From the NCBI RefSeq assembly GCF_016756745.1, contig NZ_JAESIH010000044.1, positions 1-64,000 on the forward strand: DNA of 64,000 nucleotides, in the 5' to 3' direction. A program made the position numbers and the translations under genes. Shown here in pieces: positions 40,742 to 50,182 of this stretch. The DNA is from Aminivibrio sp. (GTDB lineage: Bacteria; Synergistota; Synergistia; Synergistales; Aminobacteriaceae). Numbering within the stretch: position 1 is the first letter of the stretch; each line of letters opens with the position of its first letter. The notes under the pieces were generated by a model. It saw only the letters and a program-made list of their open reading frames with translations. It searched no databases and was not told the DNA's origin.

Positions 40742-42430
40742 GTGTCCTTCGGACCGGAACTTTTTACGGCCATGACGCGCTCCTTTGAAGAAACGGTCCT
40801 TCCGTGCCGGATCGGAAAAATAGAAACAGGGGATACATGGGCCGCGTTCCGGCTCTCCTCCGGAAAGGACCGGTGGCTTCTCTTCTCGTGGAATTCCGGG
40901 AGCTACGGCTGTGGGCTCGTTGGAGATGAAGGCGTCGCCTCCCTGAAAAAAACGAGGGGATCCCGGTCTTCCTTCGGCGAGGCCCTGAGAAGAAACTTCC
41001 AGAACGCCACGATTTTGTCGGTACACCAGTTGAACGGTGACCGTGTCCTCATATTCCGCGCAGAACGCATTGTGGGGGCAGGATTTCCAGTCCGGCTGTC
41101 CCTTGTCTTCGAAGGAACGGAGCGAAACAGCAACCTGATCATCCTGGACGAAAAGGATACCATCCTTGAACCGGCAAAGCATATTCACGGAGACATGAAC
41201 CGGTACAGGATGATTCTTCCCGGCATTGTCTACACTCCCCCTCCGCCCCTGAAAGGAAAAAGCCTTGAGGAAAACGGGGAACTTAAGGGACCTGAAGATC
41301 TGAGGGGACTCAGGGGCATAGGGAAAGGACTTTCCGGACTCCTGGCCCGTTGCTGGGACAGCCGACCGGCGATCTGCTGGAACGGAATGCTGGCACGGCT
41401 TCTCAGCGGGGAGGAACGGGGTCTCCTTCTTCAGCGGCATGGAACTCTTCTTACCGTTTTTCCCGAACCGCTCCCTTCCTGCGAGGTGCTTTCAGGGCCT
41501 CTTCTGGAACGGTGCGGGGAGGAAGTGCTCTTTTCCTATTTTCTCGGACAGAGGGAACGGATTCTCTCGCAAGTGAAAAAGGCCCTTGAAAAGGAAATCA
41601 GGAGCCGAAAACGGCACAAGGAAGGGTTGGAGAACCAGATTCGCCTTTCCGAACGGGGAAGCGAATTCCTGAAGATGGGCAATCTACTTCTTGCAGCAGG
41701 CGACCTGGTGCCTCCTCGGGCTGCGGAAATTGAACTGCAGGACTGGGAAACGGGAGAACCCATCCTGGTTCCCCTCGATGAAAAGCTCACGGCCTCCCAG
41801 AACGCCGAGAGGTATTTCAGGAAATACAAGAAGGGGAAAGTTGACAGGGAAGCCGTGAAGAAGGCCATCGTGGCCATCGACGAGGGTATCCGCGAGCTTG
41901 AAGAACAGCTGGAGGCACTGGAATCCATCGATGATCCGGACCTTCTTTCGGTATCGGCCCGGGACATCCTCGAGTGGCTCGCCCCGAAAAGATCAACGGG
42001 AGGCAGGAAGCAAAAGACGCCCCCCCCGCCCCATATCCGGCTGGAAAACGGGGAAGATCTCATTTATATCGGCCTGAACGCACGGGGGAACCGGCACGTC
42101 ACCTTCAAAATTGCCGCTCCGGCCGATCTCTGGTTCCACGTCCACGAAATACCGGGGGCCCACGTCATTCTCAAGACGGCTGGGAAGGAGACAGTACCGG
42201 CAGATTCCTCGGTGGAAATAGCCGCTTCCCTCGCAGCGTGGTTCAGCAGGGCGAAGAATTCGGGAAAAGTCCAGGTGGACTATACGGAAAAGAAAAACGT
42301 CCGGTCCATCCCTGGAAGCGCCATCGCCCACGTGACGTATGTCCACCCGAGGACGATCATGGTCAGTCCTGACAGGTGGAAAGAATTTCCCGAAGCTGCC
42401 CGGTCAAGGCAGCTGGAAGACAGGATCTGA
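40742..42430 (+). CDS. rqcH: NFACT-family ribosome quality control factor RqcH
   Basis: A 562-residue protein of the NFACT/FbpA family. The N-terminal half is the NFACT-N nucleic-acid-binding fold (FGEALRRNFQNATILSV, NSNLIILDE). Residues about 270-430 are a helical and coiled-coil region (KKALEKEIRSRKRHKEGLE). The C-terminal NFACT-R domain shows NARGNRHVTF, ADLWFHVHEIPGAHVIL and VDYTEKKNVRSIPG. The family binds stalled 50S subunits and recruits tRNA-Ala to add alanine tails. Start is GTG 40742 with GGTGAT upstream. Its 3' end overlaps the convergent pseudouridine synthase gene by 68 bp. Confidence 0.88.
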   Translation: MSFGPELFTAMTRSFEETVLPCRIGKIETGDTWAAFRLSSGKDRWLLFSWNSGSYGCGLVGDEGVASLKKTRGSRSSFGEALRRNFQNATILSVHQLNGDRVLIFRAERIVGAGFPVRLSLVFEGTERNSNLIILDEKDTILEPAKHIHGDMNRYRMILPGIVYTPPPPLKGKSLEENGELKGPEDLRGLRGIGKGLSGLLARCWDSRPAICWNGMLARLLSGEERGLLLQRHGTLLTVFPEPLPSCEVLSGPLLERCGEEVLFSYFLGQRERILSQVKKALEKEIRSRKRHKEGLENQIRLSERGSEFLKMGNLLLAAGDLVPPRAAEIELQDWETGEPILVPLDEKLTASQNAERYFRKYKKGKVDREAVKKAIVAIDEGIRELEEQLEALESIDDPDLLSVSARDILEWLAPKRSTGGRKQKTPPPPHIRLENGEDLIYIGLNARGNRHVTFKIAAPADLWFHVHEIPGAHVILKTAGKETVPADSSVEIAASLAAWFSRAKNSGKVQVDYTEKKNVRSIPGSAIAHVTYVHPRTIMVSPDRWKEFPEAARSRQLEDRI

Positions 42431-43358
42431 AGTAGAGCCGATTCCCTGTCTTCGGATGAAGAAAAGAGAGCTTCCAGGAGTGAAGGAAAACCCTGCCTGC
42501 GGAAGCTGCCTGTTTTTTGTCGGCACCGTAAAGCGCATCACCTACGATGGGGTGCCCCATGGAACTCAGGTGGACCCGGATCTGGTGCGTTCTGCCCGTG
42601 GCGATGATACACTCCAGAAAGGAAAACCCGTTGTGGACCCACAGCCTTCGAAATTCGGTGAGTGCAGGCTTTCCGTCCTCTACCACAGCCATGCGGAGCC
42701 TGTTTGACGGGCTTCGTCCTATGGGGGCCTCAATTCGCCCCGACGGGGTTTTTACCCTGCCGTGCACGAGGGTAAGGTACTGTTTCCGGACTTCCCTCAG
42801 GCGAAACTGTGTTTGCAGGTTCTCGAGAATTTCCTGCTCCCTGGCGACCACCAGCAGTCCTGACGTGGATGCGTCAAGCCGGTGCACTATCCCCGGGCGG
42901 AGGACATTGTTGAAGGAACCGAAATGGCGGAAACGGTGAAGCAGCCCATGCACAAGGGTTCCGTGACGGTTTCCCGGGGCGGGATGGACCACCACCCCGC
43001 TCGGCTTGTCGATCACGATCAGCCATTGATCCTCGTAGACCACATCGAAAGGTACCTCCTCCGGCTCCAGATCGAGAGACTCCGGAGGCGGAAGCGTTAC
43101 TTCCGCCGTTATCCCCGGGACCAATTTCATCCCCGGCTTGGCTTTCTTTTCCGGAAGAAGCCGGACATTTCCGTCTTCCACGAGCTTTCTGGCGAAATTC
43201 CTGGTAATCCCCAGTCTGGAGGAAAGAAAGACATCAAGACGAATACCCCGGTATTCCTCTCCGGCAGTAATGGTTTCCGTTACGTTTCCGGCACTTTCGG
43301 AAAATTCCCCGCCGTCTTCCGGTAAAGAAGAAGCGGCGGGAAAAAGATCCTCCATCAT
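42363..43358 (-). CDS. rluD: RluA/RluD-family 23S rRNA pseudouridine synthase
   Basis: A 331-residue protein. An S4 RNA-binding domain occupies residues about 36-95 (RLDVFLSSRLGITRNFARKL) and the RluA catalytic domain about 105-320. VHRLDASTSGLLVVA near 160 carries the catalytic Asp; IATGRTHQIRVHLSSMGHPI near 257 is the other hallmark. By analogy it converts uridines in 23S rRNA helix 69. Domain order matches RluD, though the exact target cannot be set from sequence. It lies just downstream of ileS and could share its transcript. Confidence 0.88.
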   Translation of the reverse strand: MMEDLFPAASSLPEDGGEFSESAGNVTETITAGEEYRGIRLDVFLSSRLGITRNFARKLVEDGNVRLLPEKKAKPGMKLVPGITAEVTLPPPESLDLEPEEVPFDVVYEDQWLIVIDKPSGVVVHPAPGNRHGTLVHGLLHRFRHFGSFNNVLRPGIVHRLDASTSGLLVVAREQEILENLQTQFRLREVRKQYLTLVHGRVKTPSGRIEAPIGRSPSNRLRMAVVEDGKPALTEFRRLWVHNGFSFLECIIATGRTHQIRVHLSSMGHPIVGDALYGADKKQAASAGRVFLHSWKLSFLHPKTGNRLYFRSCLPAALTGQLREILSTCQD

Positions 43359-43376
43359 AAAGAACGACCGGCAGCC

Positions 43377-46160
43377 TCAGGCGGAAAGGACTGCCGCACA
43401 CCTCGGACAAAGCCCGTTTTCGTCGCCTTCATCGGTATACTGCCAGCACCTGGGGCATTTTTCTCCTGCGGCTTTATCCACGCCGACACGGATACCTGTT
43501 TCTTCATCTTCACGGACCACCGCCATGTCACCGATCGTATCAACCCAGCGAAAGCCTGAGACTATGGAAAAGACCCGGAGATCTTCGTCGGAGAAAAGGG
43601 CGGCGGCATCGGGAGCTCCTTTCCGCTCAACCTCCACTCGTGCGTCCAGCGAATGGCCGATGATGCCCGCGCTTCTCGCCTGTTCCAGAATACGGCTCAC
43701 GGCCGCCCGTACGGAGAGAACTTTCCTCCATTTTTCCTCGAGCTGTTTCCCTTCGGCCACGGCAAAAGTCGCCGGCCAATCGGAGAGGAAAATACTTTCA
43801 GGAAGCCCGGGGGCTATTTTCCGCATTTCCTGCCAGACTTCCTCGGCGGTAAAACTGAGGACCGGGGCCAGCATACGGATAACTGCGGAAAGGACAAGCC
43901 ACATGGCCGTCTGGCCGCTTCTCCTCGATAGGGAATCGGTTCCGTCGGCATACATCCTGTCCTTGCTTGAATCCAGGTAAAAGGCGCTGAGCTCGTTTAC
44001 GCAGAACTGGTGGATGGCGAAGGTCGGTACGTGGAATTCGTAGTCGTCGTAGGCCAGGCTTGCCTTCTCGATGATGCCGTTGAGCTTCTGCAAGATCCAT
44101 CGGTCCATCTCCGTCATCTTTTCAAGGGGAACAGAGTGCCGCTCCGGGTCAAACCCCTTCAGGTTGGCGAGGAGGTACCGGGCAGTGTTCCGGATTCTCC
44201 GGTAGGATTCGCTCAAATTCTTGATGATTCCCTTGGAGATGCGGATATCGTTCCGGTAGTCCGTGGAGGCCACCCACAGCCTCAGGATGTCCGCCCCGTA
44301 CTCGTTGATAACCTCCTGGGGGCTGACCACGTTCCCCACGGATTTCGACATTTTCTTTCCGTCTCCGTCCACAATGAATCCGTGGGTGAGCACCTGCTCG
44401 TAGGGCGGCCTGCCATACATCCCCACGGAAGTGAGAAGTGATGTCTGGAACCAGCCGCGGTGCTGGTCGCTTCCCTCAAGGTACATGTCGGCGGGCCATT
44501 TGAGTTCCGGCCTGACCTTGAGCACGGCAGCGTGGCTCGAGCCTGAATCGAACCACACGTCCATGATGTCCTTCTCCTTGGTAAGGTCCTTGCCGCCGCA
44601 ATGAGGACAGAAGCAGAGGTCGCCGAGGAGCTCTTCCGGAGTCTTGCTCCACCAGGCGGAGCAGCCTTCCTTCTCCACGTGCTTCTGTACCGCAAGAATC
44701 CGGTCCTCAGTGAGGACGGGCTTCCCACAGCCGTTGCAGTAAAATGCAGGTATGGGAACGCCCCAGATCCTCTGTCGGCTGATGCACCAGTCCGACCGGT
44801 CGCGAACCATATTGTAGATTCTCTCCTTGCCCCATTCAGGAATCCAGCGCACGTCTTCCTCTATGCACCGGAGGGCTTCGGCGCGAAAATCCGACACGGA
44901 CACGAACCACTGGTCGGTAGAACGGAAGATGACGGGCTTCTTGCACCTCCAGCAGTGCGGGTAGGAGTGGGAAATGGAGCCCCGGCCGAGAAGTCTTCCG
45001 CTCTCCGTCAGGATCTCAAAGATCTTTTCCGATCCCTCCTCGATCGAGAGGCCGTCCACCAGCCCTGTTCCCTGCTTGAAATACCCCTTGTCGTCCACGG
45101 GATTGTAGATTTCAATGCCGTATTTCACGCCGGATTCGTAGTCCTCCACGCCGTGGCCGGGAGCGGTGTGGACGCATCCCGTTCCCATGTCGAGAAGGAC
45201 GTAATCAGCGAGAAGAATGAGTATTTCTCTTTCGGGATAGAAAGGGTGGACCGCTTTCTTCCCTTCGAGCTCCCGTCCCCTGAGCGTCAGGATTTCCTCC
45301 CCGAAGGAAAGCCCCGTCTCTTTTTCCACGCTCTCCCGAAGAGCTTTTGCGAAGAGGTATACTTTATCTCCTGAGCGAAAGAAGGAGTACTCATGTTCTC
45401 CGCCGACGGCCACCGCCATGCTTGCAGGAAGCGTCCAGGGCGTGGTGGTCCAGACAATGACATTCACGTCCAGCCCCGAGAGGGAGGGGTGAATCTCACC
45501 GGCCCCGGGGAGAGAATAGGCGACAAAGATGGACGGAGAGGTCTCGTCCCAGTATTCGATTTCCGCTGCGGCGAGGGCCGTCTGGCAGTCGATGCACCAG
45601 TATACGGGCTTCTGCCCCTTGTAGACGAACCCTTTCTTTACCAGTTCCGCGAAGGCCCCGAGCTGGGCCGCCTCGTACTGGGGCTTGAGGGTCATGTAGG
45701 GGTTTTCCCAGTCTCCAAGGACACCGAGGCGGATGAACTCCTCCCTTTGCACGTCCCGGAACTTGAGGGCGTATTCAGTGCACTTCTCCCTCAGGAAAAC
45801 GGGGTCCACGGTATCCTTGTTCACATTCAGCGTCTTGAGAACGTGAAGCTCGATGGGAAGGCCGTGGGTATCCCAGCCGGGAACGTAGGGAGCATAATAC
45901 CCCTTCATGGCCTTGAACTTGGGGATAAAATCCTTCAGTATCTTGTTGAAGGCGGTGCCGATATGAATATGGCCGTTGGCGTACGGGGGGCCGTCATGAA
46001 GCACAAAAGATGGAGCGCCTTCCCTGTTTTTCAGCACTTGTCCAAAAATATCCCGTTCTTTCCAGAATTCAAGGAACCCAGGTTCTCTTTTCGCGAGATT
46101 CGCCCTCATGGGAAAATCAGTCTCAGGAAGGTTCAGCGTCTTTTTGTAATCCGTATTCAT
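43377..46160 (-). CDS. ileS: Isoleucyl-tRNA synthetase
   Basis: A 927-residue class I synthetase starting MNTDYKKTLNLPETDFPMR at ATG 46160, with AGGGGGT 6-8 bases upstream. HIGH-type motif is ANGHIHIGTAFNKILKD near residue 60, the editing domain spans about 200-400 (WTTTPWTLPA near 227), and the KMSKS motif GKKMSKSVGN is near 597. The C-terminus has the zinc-binding CPRCWQYTDEGD and GLCPRCAAVL. All hallmarks are present and length is normal for the bacterial type. Confidence 0.97.
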   Translation of the reverse strand: MNTDYKKTLNLPETDFPMRANLAKREPGFLEFWKERDIFGQVLKNREGAPSFVLHDGPPYANGHIHIGTAFNKILKDFIPKFKAMKGYYAPYVPGWDTHGLPIELHVLKTLNVNKDTVDPVFLREKCTEYALKFRDVQREEFIRLGVLGDWENPYMTLKPQYEAAQLGAFAELVKKGFVYKGQKPVYWCIDCQTALAAAEIEYWDETSPSIFVAYSLPGAGEIHPSLSGLDVNVIVWTTTPWTLPASMAVAVGGEHEYSFFRSGDKVYLFAKALRESVEKETGLSFGEEILTLRGRELEGKKAVHPFYPEREILILLADYVLLDMGTGCVHTAPGHGVEDYESGVKYGIEIYNPVDDKGYFKQGTGLVDGLSIEEGSEKIFEILTESGRLLGRGSISHSYPHCWRCKKPVIFRSTDQWFVSVSDFRAEALRCIEEDVRWIPEWGKERIYNMVRDRSDWCISRQRIWGVPIPAFYCNGCGKPVLTEDRILAVQKHVEKEGCSAWWSKTPEELLGDLCFCPHCGGKDLTKEKDIMDVWFDSGSSHAAVLKVRPELKWPADMYLEGSDQHRGWFQTSLLTSVGMYGRPPYEQVLTHGFIVDGDGKKMSKSVGNVVSPQEVINEYGADILRLWVASTDYRNDIRISKGIIKNLSESYRRIRNTARYLLANLKGFDPERHSVPLEKMTEMDRWILQKLNGIIEKASLAYDDYEFHVPTFAIHQFCVNELSAFYLDSSKDRMYADGTDSLSRRSGQTAMWLVLSAVIRMLAPVLSFTAEEVWQEMRKIAPGLPESIFLSDWPATFAVAEGKQLEEKWRKVLSVRAAVSRILEQARSAGIIGHSLDARVEVERKGAPDAAALFSDEDLRVFSIVSGFRWVDTIGDMAVVREDEETGIRVGVDKAAGEKCPRCWQYTDEGDENGLCPRCAAVLSA

Positions 46161-46188
46161 GCAGCTACCCCCTTGTGTAATAGGCGAA

Positions 46189-46214
46189 ACCGTCCCCTTG
46201 TGCCAAGAGGACGG
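46189..46214 (-). promoter_or_regulatory. Leader hairpin upstream of ileS
   Basis: On the minus strand CCGTCCTCTTG and CAAGGGGACGG form an 11-bp stem with a GCA loop, about 30 bases before the ileS start codon. There is no T run after it and no T-box antiterminator bulge sequence is visible, so it is not a plain terminator or an obvious T-box. Its role is unknown. Confidence 0.5.
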
Positions 46215-46339
46215 CATAAAAGTCGAGGTTATTTTAGCATAATGGGGAAAAAATCCCCACAAAAGCATTGCCCAAGTTCTTTCCGTGGCAAAGCTCCGGC
46301 AAAGCATCGAGAAAGCCCCGTGCAGCGGAATCGGGAGAC

Positions 46340-46843
46340 TCAGAAAAACCCGGACAGCAGCCTGCCGGCGATGCTCATCCTTTCAGCCCGAATCAGCAGA
46401 ACCCTGCCTGGGAAAAGTCTGAATAATTCTAGCTCTTCGCCGTCTATGATGAGAATATTTCTGCCCGAGGAACTGTCCCCGACACGGTACCGTATAGAGA
46501 GAAAGAACGCTCCGCCGCCCTGAACCGTCATCCAGTCCTTGCCAGGAATAAAGCGGCCGTTCTCTGGTGCGGCAGCGGGCAGACCGGCGTTATGTGACCG
46601 GATGCGCTCTTCCCACTGGCGAATTCGTCCCCCCATCACCATGTACTCTCCTTCCACGGGAGTTTGCTCTACCGAGTGAATGAACCTGAGAATAAAGGGA
46701 AACCCGGGAGGGACGTCCTTGCAGAAGACATCTTCGCCTCTGTCCAGGGAAATCTTCAGAAGGTAGGAGGGAGCCGCCAGGAGGTACAGGAGAAACAACA
46801 AAAGAAAGACCACGAGAATCCTTTTGAAAAAGGTTTTCTTCAT
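46340..46843 (-). CDS. DUF1850 membrane-anchored protein
   Basis: A 167-residue protein with one N-terminal hydrophobic helix (residues about 8-30), then a single extracytoplasmic domain. FILRFIHSVEQTPVEGEYMV near residue 50 and RSHNAGLP near 83 are DUF1850 signatures. Genes of this family usually sit beside fused TRAP-transporter membrane subunits, but none is present here. The anchor and basic start place it on the outer face of the membrane. Function unknown. Confidence 0.72.
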   Translation of the reverse strand: MKKTFFKRILVVFLLLFLLYLLAAPSYLLKISLDRGEDVFCKDVPPGFPFILRFIHSVEQTPVEGEYMVMGGRIRQWEERIRSHNAGLPAAAPENGRFIPGKDWMTVQGGGAFFLSIRYRVGDSSSGRNILIIDGEELELFRLFPGRVLLIRAERMSIAGRLLSGFF

Positions 46844-46885
46844 GGGCTTTCACTCCGTCTCCCTTTCATGATGAAGGGGGGAAAA

Positions 46886-46961
46886 TGGCGAGCCTGGGCC
46901 GATTCGAACGGCCGACCTACAGCTTAGGAGGCTGTCGCTCTATCCTCTGAGCTACAGGCCC
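46886..46961 (-). tRNA. tRNA-Arg (anticodon CCT)
   Basis: Acceptor GGGCCTG/CAGGCTC (one G-T pair), anticodon loop CTCCTAA (CCT) in stem ACAGC/GCTGT, T-arm GGCCGTTCGAATCGGCC, CCA encoded. Confidence 0.95.
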
Positions 46962-47064
46962 GCATTCATTCCTTCAGGGCAAAAAAGCCTGCCGCATGCC
47001 CCTGTTCCGTGAACAGGGGAAATAGTACCATCCCTCCGGCAAAAATTCAAGCCGAAGGGAAACC

Positions 47065-47286
47065 AATCCGCAAATTTTTCAGGCAGAGGGAGTGTCGCCG
47101 GGCATAAGGTGAATTCGCCCTCCCCGGGGGCGAAGAGATCTCGCTCCGCGCTCCTTGCGGATGAATCCCCTGGGGAAGGGCGCCTGAGGTGAGAGAAACC
47201 GACACGGATGTCGGTTTCACAGCCAGGCAACCGGTGAACGCAGGGAGCCGCGGGACTTGCCTGGGCAGTTGTCACGAACAACAATC
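47065..47286. repeat. Long structured intergenic repeat element, copy 2 (3'-truncated)
   Basis: Similar to 71-276 over most of its length, in the same orientation, including the GAAACCGACA/TGTCGGTTTC stem and GGGAGTGTCGCCGGGCAT. It carries about 25 extra bases near 47139-47165. It lacks the closing 3' arms (GCCCAAGCG, GACACTCCC, GCGGATTTAGG), ending soon after GTTGTCACGAACAACAAT. It lies between tRNA-Arg(CCT) and the ribF 3' end. Confidence 0.75.
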
Positions 47287-47329
47287 CCTGCTGTTCTTTG
47301 CGGGCACCGCTCTTCCCGCGGTGTCTTTC

Positions 47330-48274
47330 TCAGCCTCGAAGAACCTTCCCAAGCTGCTCGTAAATATCGTTCCCTTCATGTGCAGCTTCACTGAAAAACC
47401 TTCCGGACAGGAGGACATCCTCTTTCATTCTGGTAACGAGCTGCTCCGGCGAATCAAACTTTTCCTCGTCCCGGAGAAACTCCTCGAAAAAAACAGCAAT
47501 TTTTTTGCCGTACAGTGACCCGTTGTAGCCGATAATGTGCGTTTCCGCCCGTATTCCCCGGTCTTCATGGATGAAGGTGGGGTTCACTCCCACGTTGAGG
47601 GCCCCGGGCATCCATCTGGAGTCCACAAACACCGATACGCAGTACACCCCTCTCCTCGGCATCACTTTTTCAGGGGGATAATGAACGTTTGCCGTGGGGA
47701 ACCCGAGTTTCGCCCCTCTCCCGTCTCCCGGCACCACCGTTCCTTCGAAGAAAAAAGGGTACCCCAGAAGACGCCTCGCCAAGGCAACGGATCCGTGGGC
47801 CACATGGCTCCGTATCGAGCTGCTTCCTACCTTCTCCCCGTCGATGAAGAGAGGTTCGGCTTCCTCGAAGAGCCATCCCCTCGTCCGCGACCTTTCCCGG
47901 AGGAAGGCTGTATCGCCTTCCCTGTTTCTACCGAAACGGAAGTCCTTCCCCACCACGATGCCCGTAACCGGAAGCAACTCTTCCAGATAGTCCAGAAAAT
48001 CCGACGGGGGCATCCCGGCAATTTCAGGGGTAAAGGGTATTTTTACCGTTCTCGGTATATGGAGGAAGCGGGCAAGGACATCCCGCTCCGGCTCGGTGAA
48101 AAGAACCGGAATTTCCCTGTTTTTAATCACGGTTCTCGGGTGAGGGGAAAAGGTGACCACGCTCCAGTCATCGGCATTTCCCGGTGATATCCGCCCGGCC
48201 ATGGCTGCCGCAATCTCGAGAAGGCGGCGATGACCAAGGTGAAAACCGTCAAAAGCGCCGAGGATCAGGATCAT
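47330..48274 (-). CDS. ribF: Bifunctional riboflavin kinase/FAD synthetase
   Basis: A 314-residue protein. The N-terminal adenylyltransferase shows LGAFDGFHLGHRRLL, VVTFSPHPR and GKDFRFGRNREGD, then SSSIRSH. The C-terminal riboflavin kinase domain shows LGFPTANVHYP near 200 and GALNVGVNPTF near 238. It converts riboflavin to FMN and then FAD, needed for the several flavoenzymes in this window. Its start overlaps the truB stop by 4 bp; the order truB-ribF is common in bacteria. Confidence 0.93.
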   Translation of the reverse strand: MILILGAFDGFHLGHRRLLEIAAAMAGRISPGNADDWSVVTFSPHPRTVIKNREIPVLFTEPERDVLARFLHIPRTVKIPFTPEIAGMPPSDFLDYLEELLPVTGIVVGKDFRFGRNREGDTAFLRERSRTRGWLFEEAEPLFIDGEKVGSSSIRSHVAHGSVALARRLLGYPFFFEGTVVPGDGRGAKLGFPTANVHYPPEKVMPRRGVYCVSVFVDSRWMPGALNVGVNPTFIHEDRGIRAETHIIGYNGSLYGKKIAVFFEEFLRDEEKFDSPEQLVTRMKEDVLLSGRFFSEAAHEGNDIYEQLGKVLRG

Positions 48275-49188
48275 CGATTCCCCTCCAGCGGAATGTTCAT
48301 CTTGGGTTCATACAGTCCGCCGGGCAGCAGGGTTCCCCAACTGAACACCCTCTCTCCCAGGACGATGGCCTTCCCCCCGGGGTCGCCGTCTCCCGGAGAA
48401 AGAGGTACAAGGCATGAAAGGGGAACGGTCTTCCCCGCAAGTAGGGCGATGTCCGTTCCGGAATCACATGAAAAAGAATAATACTGGACTGCCAGTTCGG
48501 AAAGGGACCTGATGTCCCTCGGGAAATCCGTTTCTCCCGACTCCAGCCTGCCAAAGGTAAGGGCATCTTCCTGCCGGAAGCGCCCTATGGAACGTCGTGT
48601 GAGGGAGAGGACATATGCCCCGCATTCCAGCGCCCTGCCGATATCCCGGACGATGCTCCGTACGTAGGTCCCCTTACGGCACCGTATGCGAAGGGCGAAG
48701 GTGCGGCCGTCGCCGTCTTCCCCGGTGAGGCGGATGGACGAGATGTGCACCGGCCTGGACGAAATAGCCGGGCTTTCACCGGAGCGGGCGATTCTGTGAG
48801 CCCTTTCCCCGTTGACCCGGACTGCTGAAATATCGGGAGGTGTCTGGAGGCGGGTTCCGAGAAAGGAAGGAAGAAGGGCGGTCAGCCTGTCGCCGGCATC
48901 CGGCGGAACGGGCCCCAAAAAAACAGTGTCCCCGGAAAAGTCGTCGGTGGTCCGTTCTTCTCCCAGCCGGAAACGAACATCGTAGACCTTCGGAAGCCCC
49001 ATAACAAGGCTGCTTGTCCGGGTCGCCCCTCCAACAAGGAGGACCAGGAGACCTCCAGCCGTGGAATCCAGGGTTCCTCCGTGCCCGACCTTAATCCCTT
49101 TTCCAAGGCGCCTGCGAACCGACGCCACGCAGGCCGTGCTGCGGATTCCCTCCGGCTTATCGATCAGAAGCACTCCGCAGAGCGTCAT
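48271..49188 (-). CDS. truB: tRNA pseudouridine-55 synthase
   Basis: A 305-residue TruB protein. VLLIDKPEGIRST near residue 6, VGHGGTLDSTAGGLLVLLVG near 35 with the catalytic Asp, and a C-terminal RNA-binding segment. It makes pseudouridine 55 in the T-loop of tRNAs. GGAGG lies 5 bases before the ATG. Its 5' end overlaps the nrnA-like gene by 32 bp and its stop overlaps ribF, so it is translated within a tight operon. Confidence 0.93.
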   Translation of the reverse strand: MTLCGVLLIDKPEGIRSTACVASVRRRLGKGIKVGHGGTLDSTAGGLLVLLVGGATRTSSLVMGLPKVYDVRFRLGEERTTDDFSGDTVFLGPVPPDAGDRLTALLPSFLGTRLQTPPDISAVRVNGERAHRIARSGESPAISSRPVHISSIRLTGEDGDGRTFALRIRCRKGTYVRSIVRDIGRALECGAYVLSLTRRSIGRFRQEDALTFGRLESGETDFPRDIRSLSELAVQYYSFSCDSGTDIALLAGKTVPLSCLVPLSPGDGDPGGKAIVLGERVFSWGTLLPGGLYEPKMNIPLEGNR

Positions 49189-50182
49189 TTTTTTCCTCCA
49201 AAAGGGTGGTGAGTGTTTTGACGGCTTCAGACAGGGGAAGAGGAAGCCTGCATCCCGCCGCCTGGGGATGCCCGCCGCCGCCGAAGGCGTGGGCTATTTC
49301 CGAGGCGGAAAGGGCACCCCTCGAACGGAGGCTCACCCTGACGCAATCGTCATCCTCCACAAAGAGAACGGCAAAGGAGACGGACCTGACGGTGAGAAGC
49401 TCGTTCACCAGGAATTCCGTCTCGGAGGAACTGCTGCCGGTATCCCGAAAATCGGTTTTTTCGATCCAGGTTAGCGCAGCGAAAGAATCGACGGACAGCA
49501 CTCTTTCAAGGGCCCGTCCTCGAAGACGGAGCCCTCCCATGGTCCGGCTGCATCGAATCAGCTGGTCGATCTTTTCAGGAGCGACGCCGAGCGAAAGAAG
49601 GTCCGCAGCGACCTGGTGCGTCCTCGGCGTGGTGCAGGAGAACGCGAAGCTGCCGCAGTCGGTGACTATGGCCGTGTACAGGGCTTCCGCCGCTTCGGAA
49701 GGAATAGGAACCCCCCAGCTCCGGAGGAGCAGCCAGCACATTTCCCCCACGGAGGACGACGAAGGATCCACCCATACGGCAGTTCCGAAACCTTCGTTGT
49801 CCTGGTGATGGTCGATATTTACAACAGGAACGTCGCCGGAAAGGCCGGAAATGTCTGCGACCGAACGGGCAGCCGTGGACGTGTCAAGAACCACCACCGC
49901 GCTGTCCCGGTCGGGACACAGGTCACCCACCAACAGCCCGGGAATGAAACTGTCAGTCCCTGCAAGAAACATGTAACTCTCCGGCACCGGGTCCGGACCT
50001 CCCCAGACAACATCCTTTCCCAGGGAGCGGGCCACGGACCACAGGGCGCTCCCGCATCCGAGAGTATCGCCGTCGGGCTTGGTGTGCGAAAGCAGAATCC
50101 AGCGGGAAGCACCCGCAAGAAGCGGAATTATTTTTGACGTCTCTTCACACCGGTAAAGGGGAACAGTCCCTTCCATGGTCAT
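49157..50182 (-). CDS. nrnA: DHH-family phosphoesterase (NrnA-like oligoribonuclease/pAp phosphatase)
   Basis: A 341-residue DHH/DHHA1 protein. Catalytic motifs are LLSHTKPDGDTLG near 30, AVVVLDTSTAARS near 95 (with the metal Asp), NIDHHQDNEG near 118, and the DHHA1 loop HAFGGGGHPQAAGCR near 305. NrnA-type enzymes degrade short RNA oligonucleotides and 3'-phosphoadenosine phosphate. Location between rbfA and truB is the typical context of nrnA. Its start overlaps the rbfA stop by 4 bp. Confidence 0.9.
   Translation of the reverse strand: MTMEGTVPLYRCEETSKIIPLLAGASRWILLSHTKPDGDTLGCGSALWSVARSLGKDVVWGGPDPVPESYMFLAGTDSFIPGLLVGDLCPDRDSAVVVLDTSTAARSVADISGLSGDVPVVNIDHHQDNEGFGTAVWVDPSSSSVGEMCWLLLRSWGVPIPSEAAEALYTAIVTDCGSFAFSCTTPRTHQVAADLLSLGVAPEKIDQLIRCSRTMGGLRLRGRALERVLSVDSFAALTWIEKTDFRDTGSSSSETEFLVNELLTVRSVSFAVLFVEDDDCVRVSLRSRGALSASEIAHAFGGGGHPQAAGCRLPLPLSEAVKTLTTLLEEKNDALRSASDR

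Noticed and set aside
46160-46340. T-box riboswitch ahead of ileS
   Set aside because: No T-box consensus or antiterminator/terminator pair could be found in the leader; only one simple hairpin is present.
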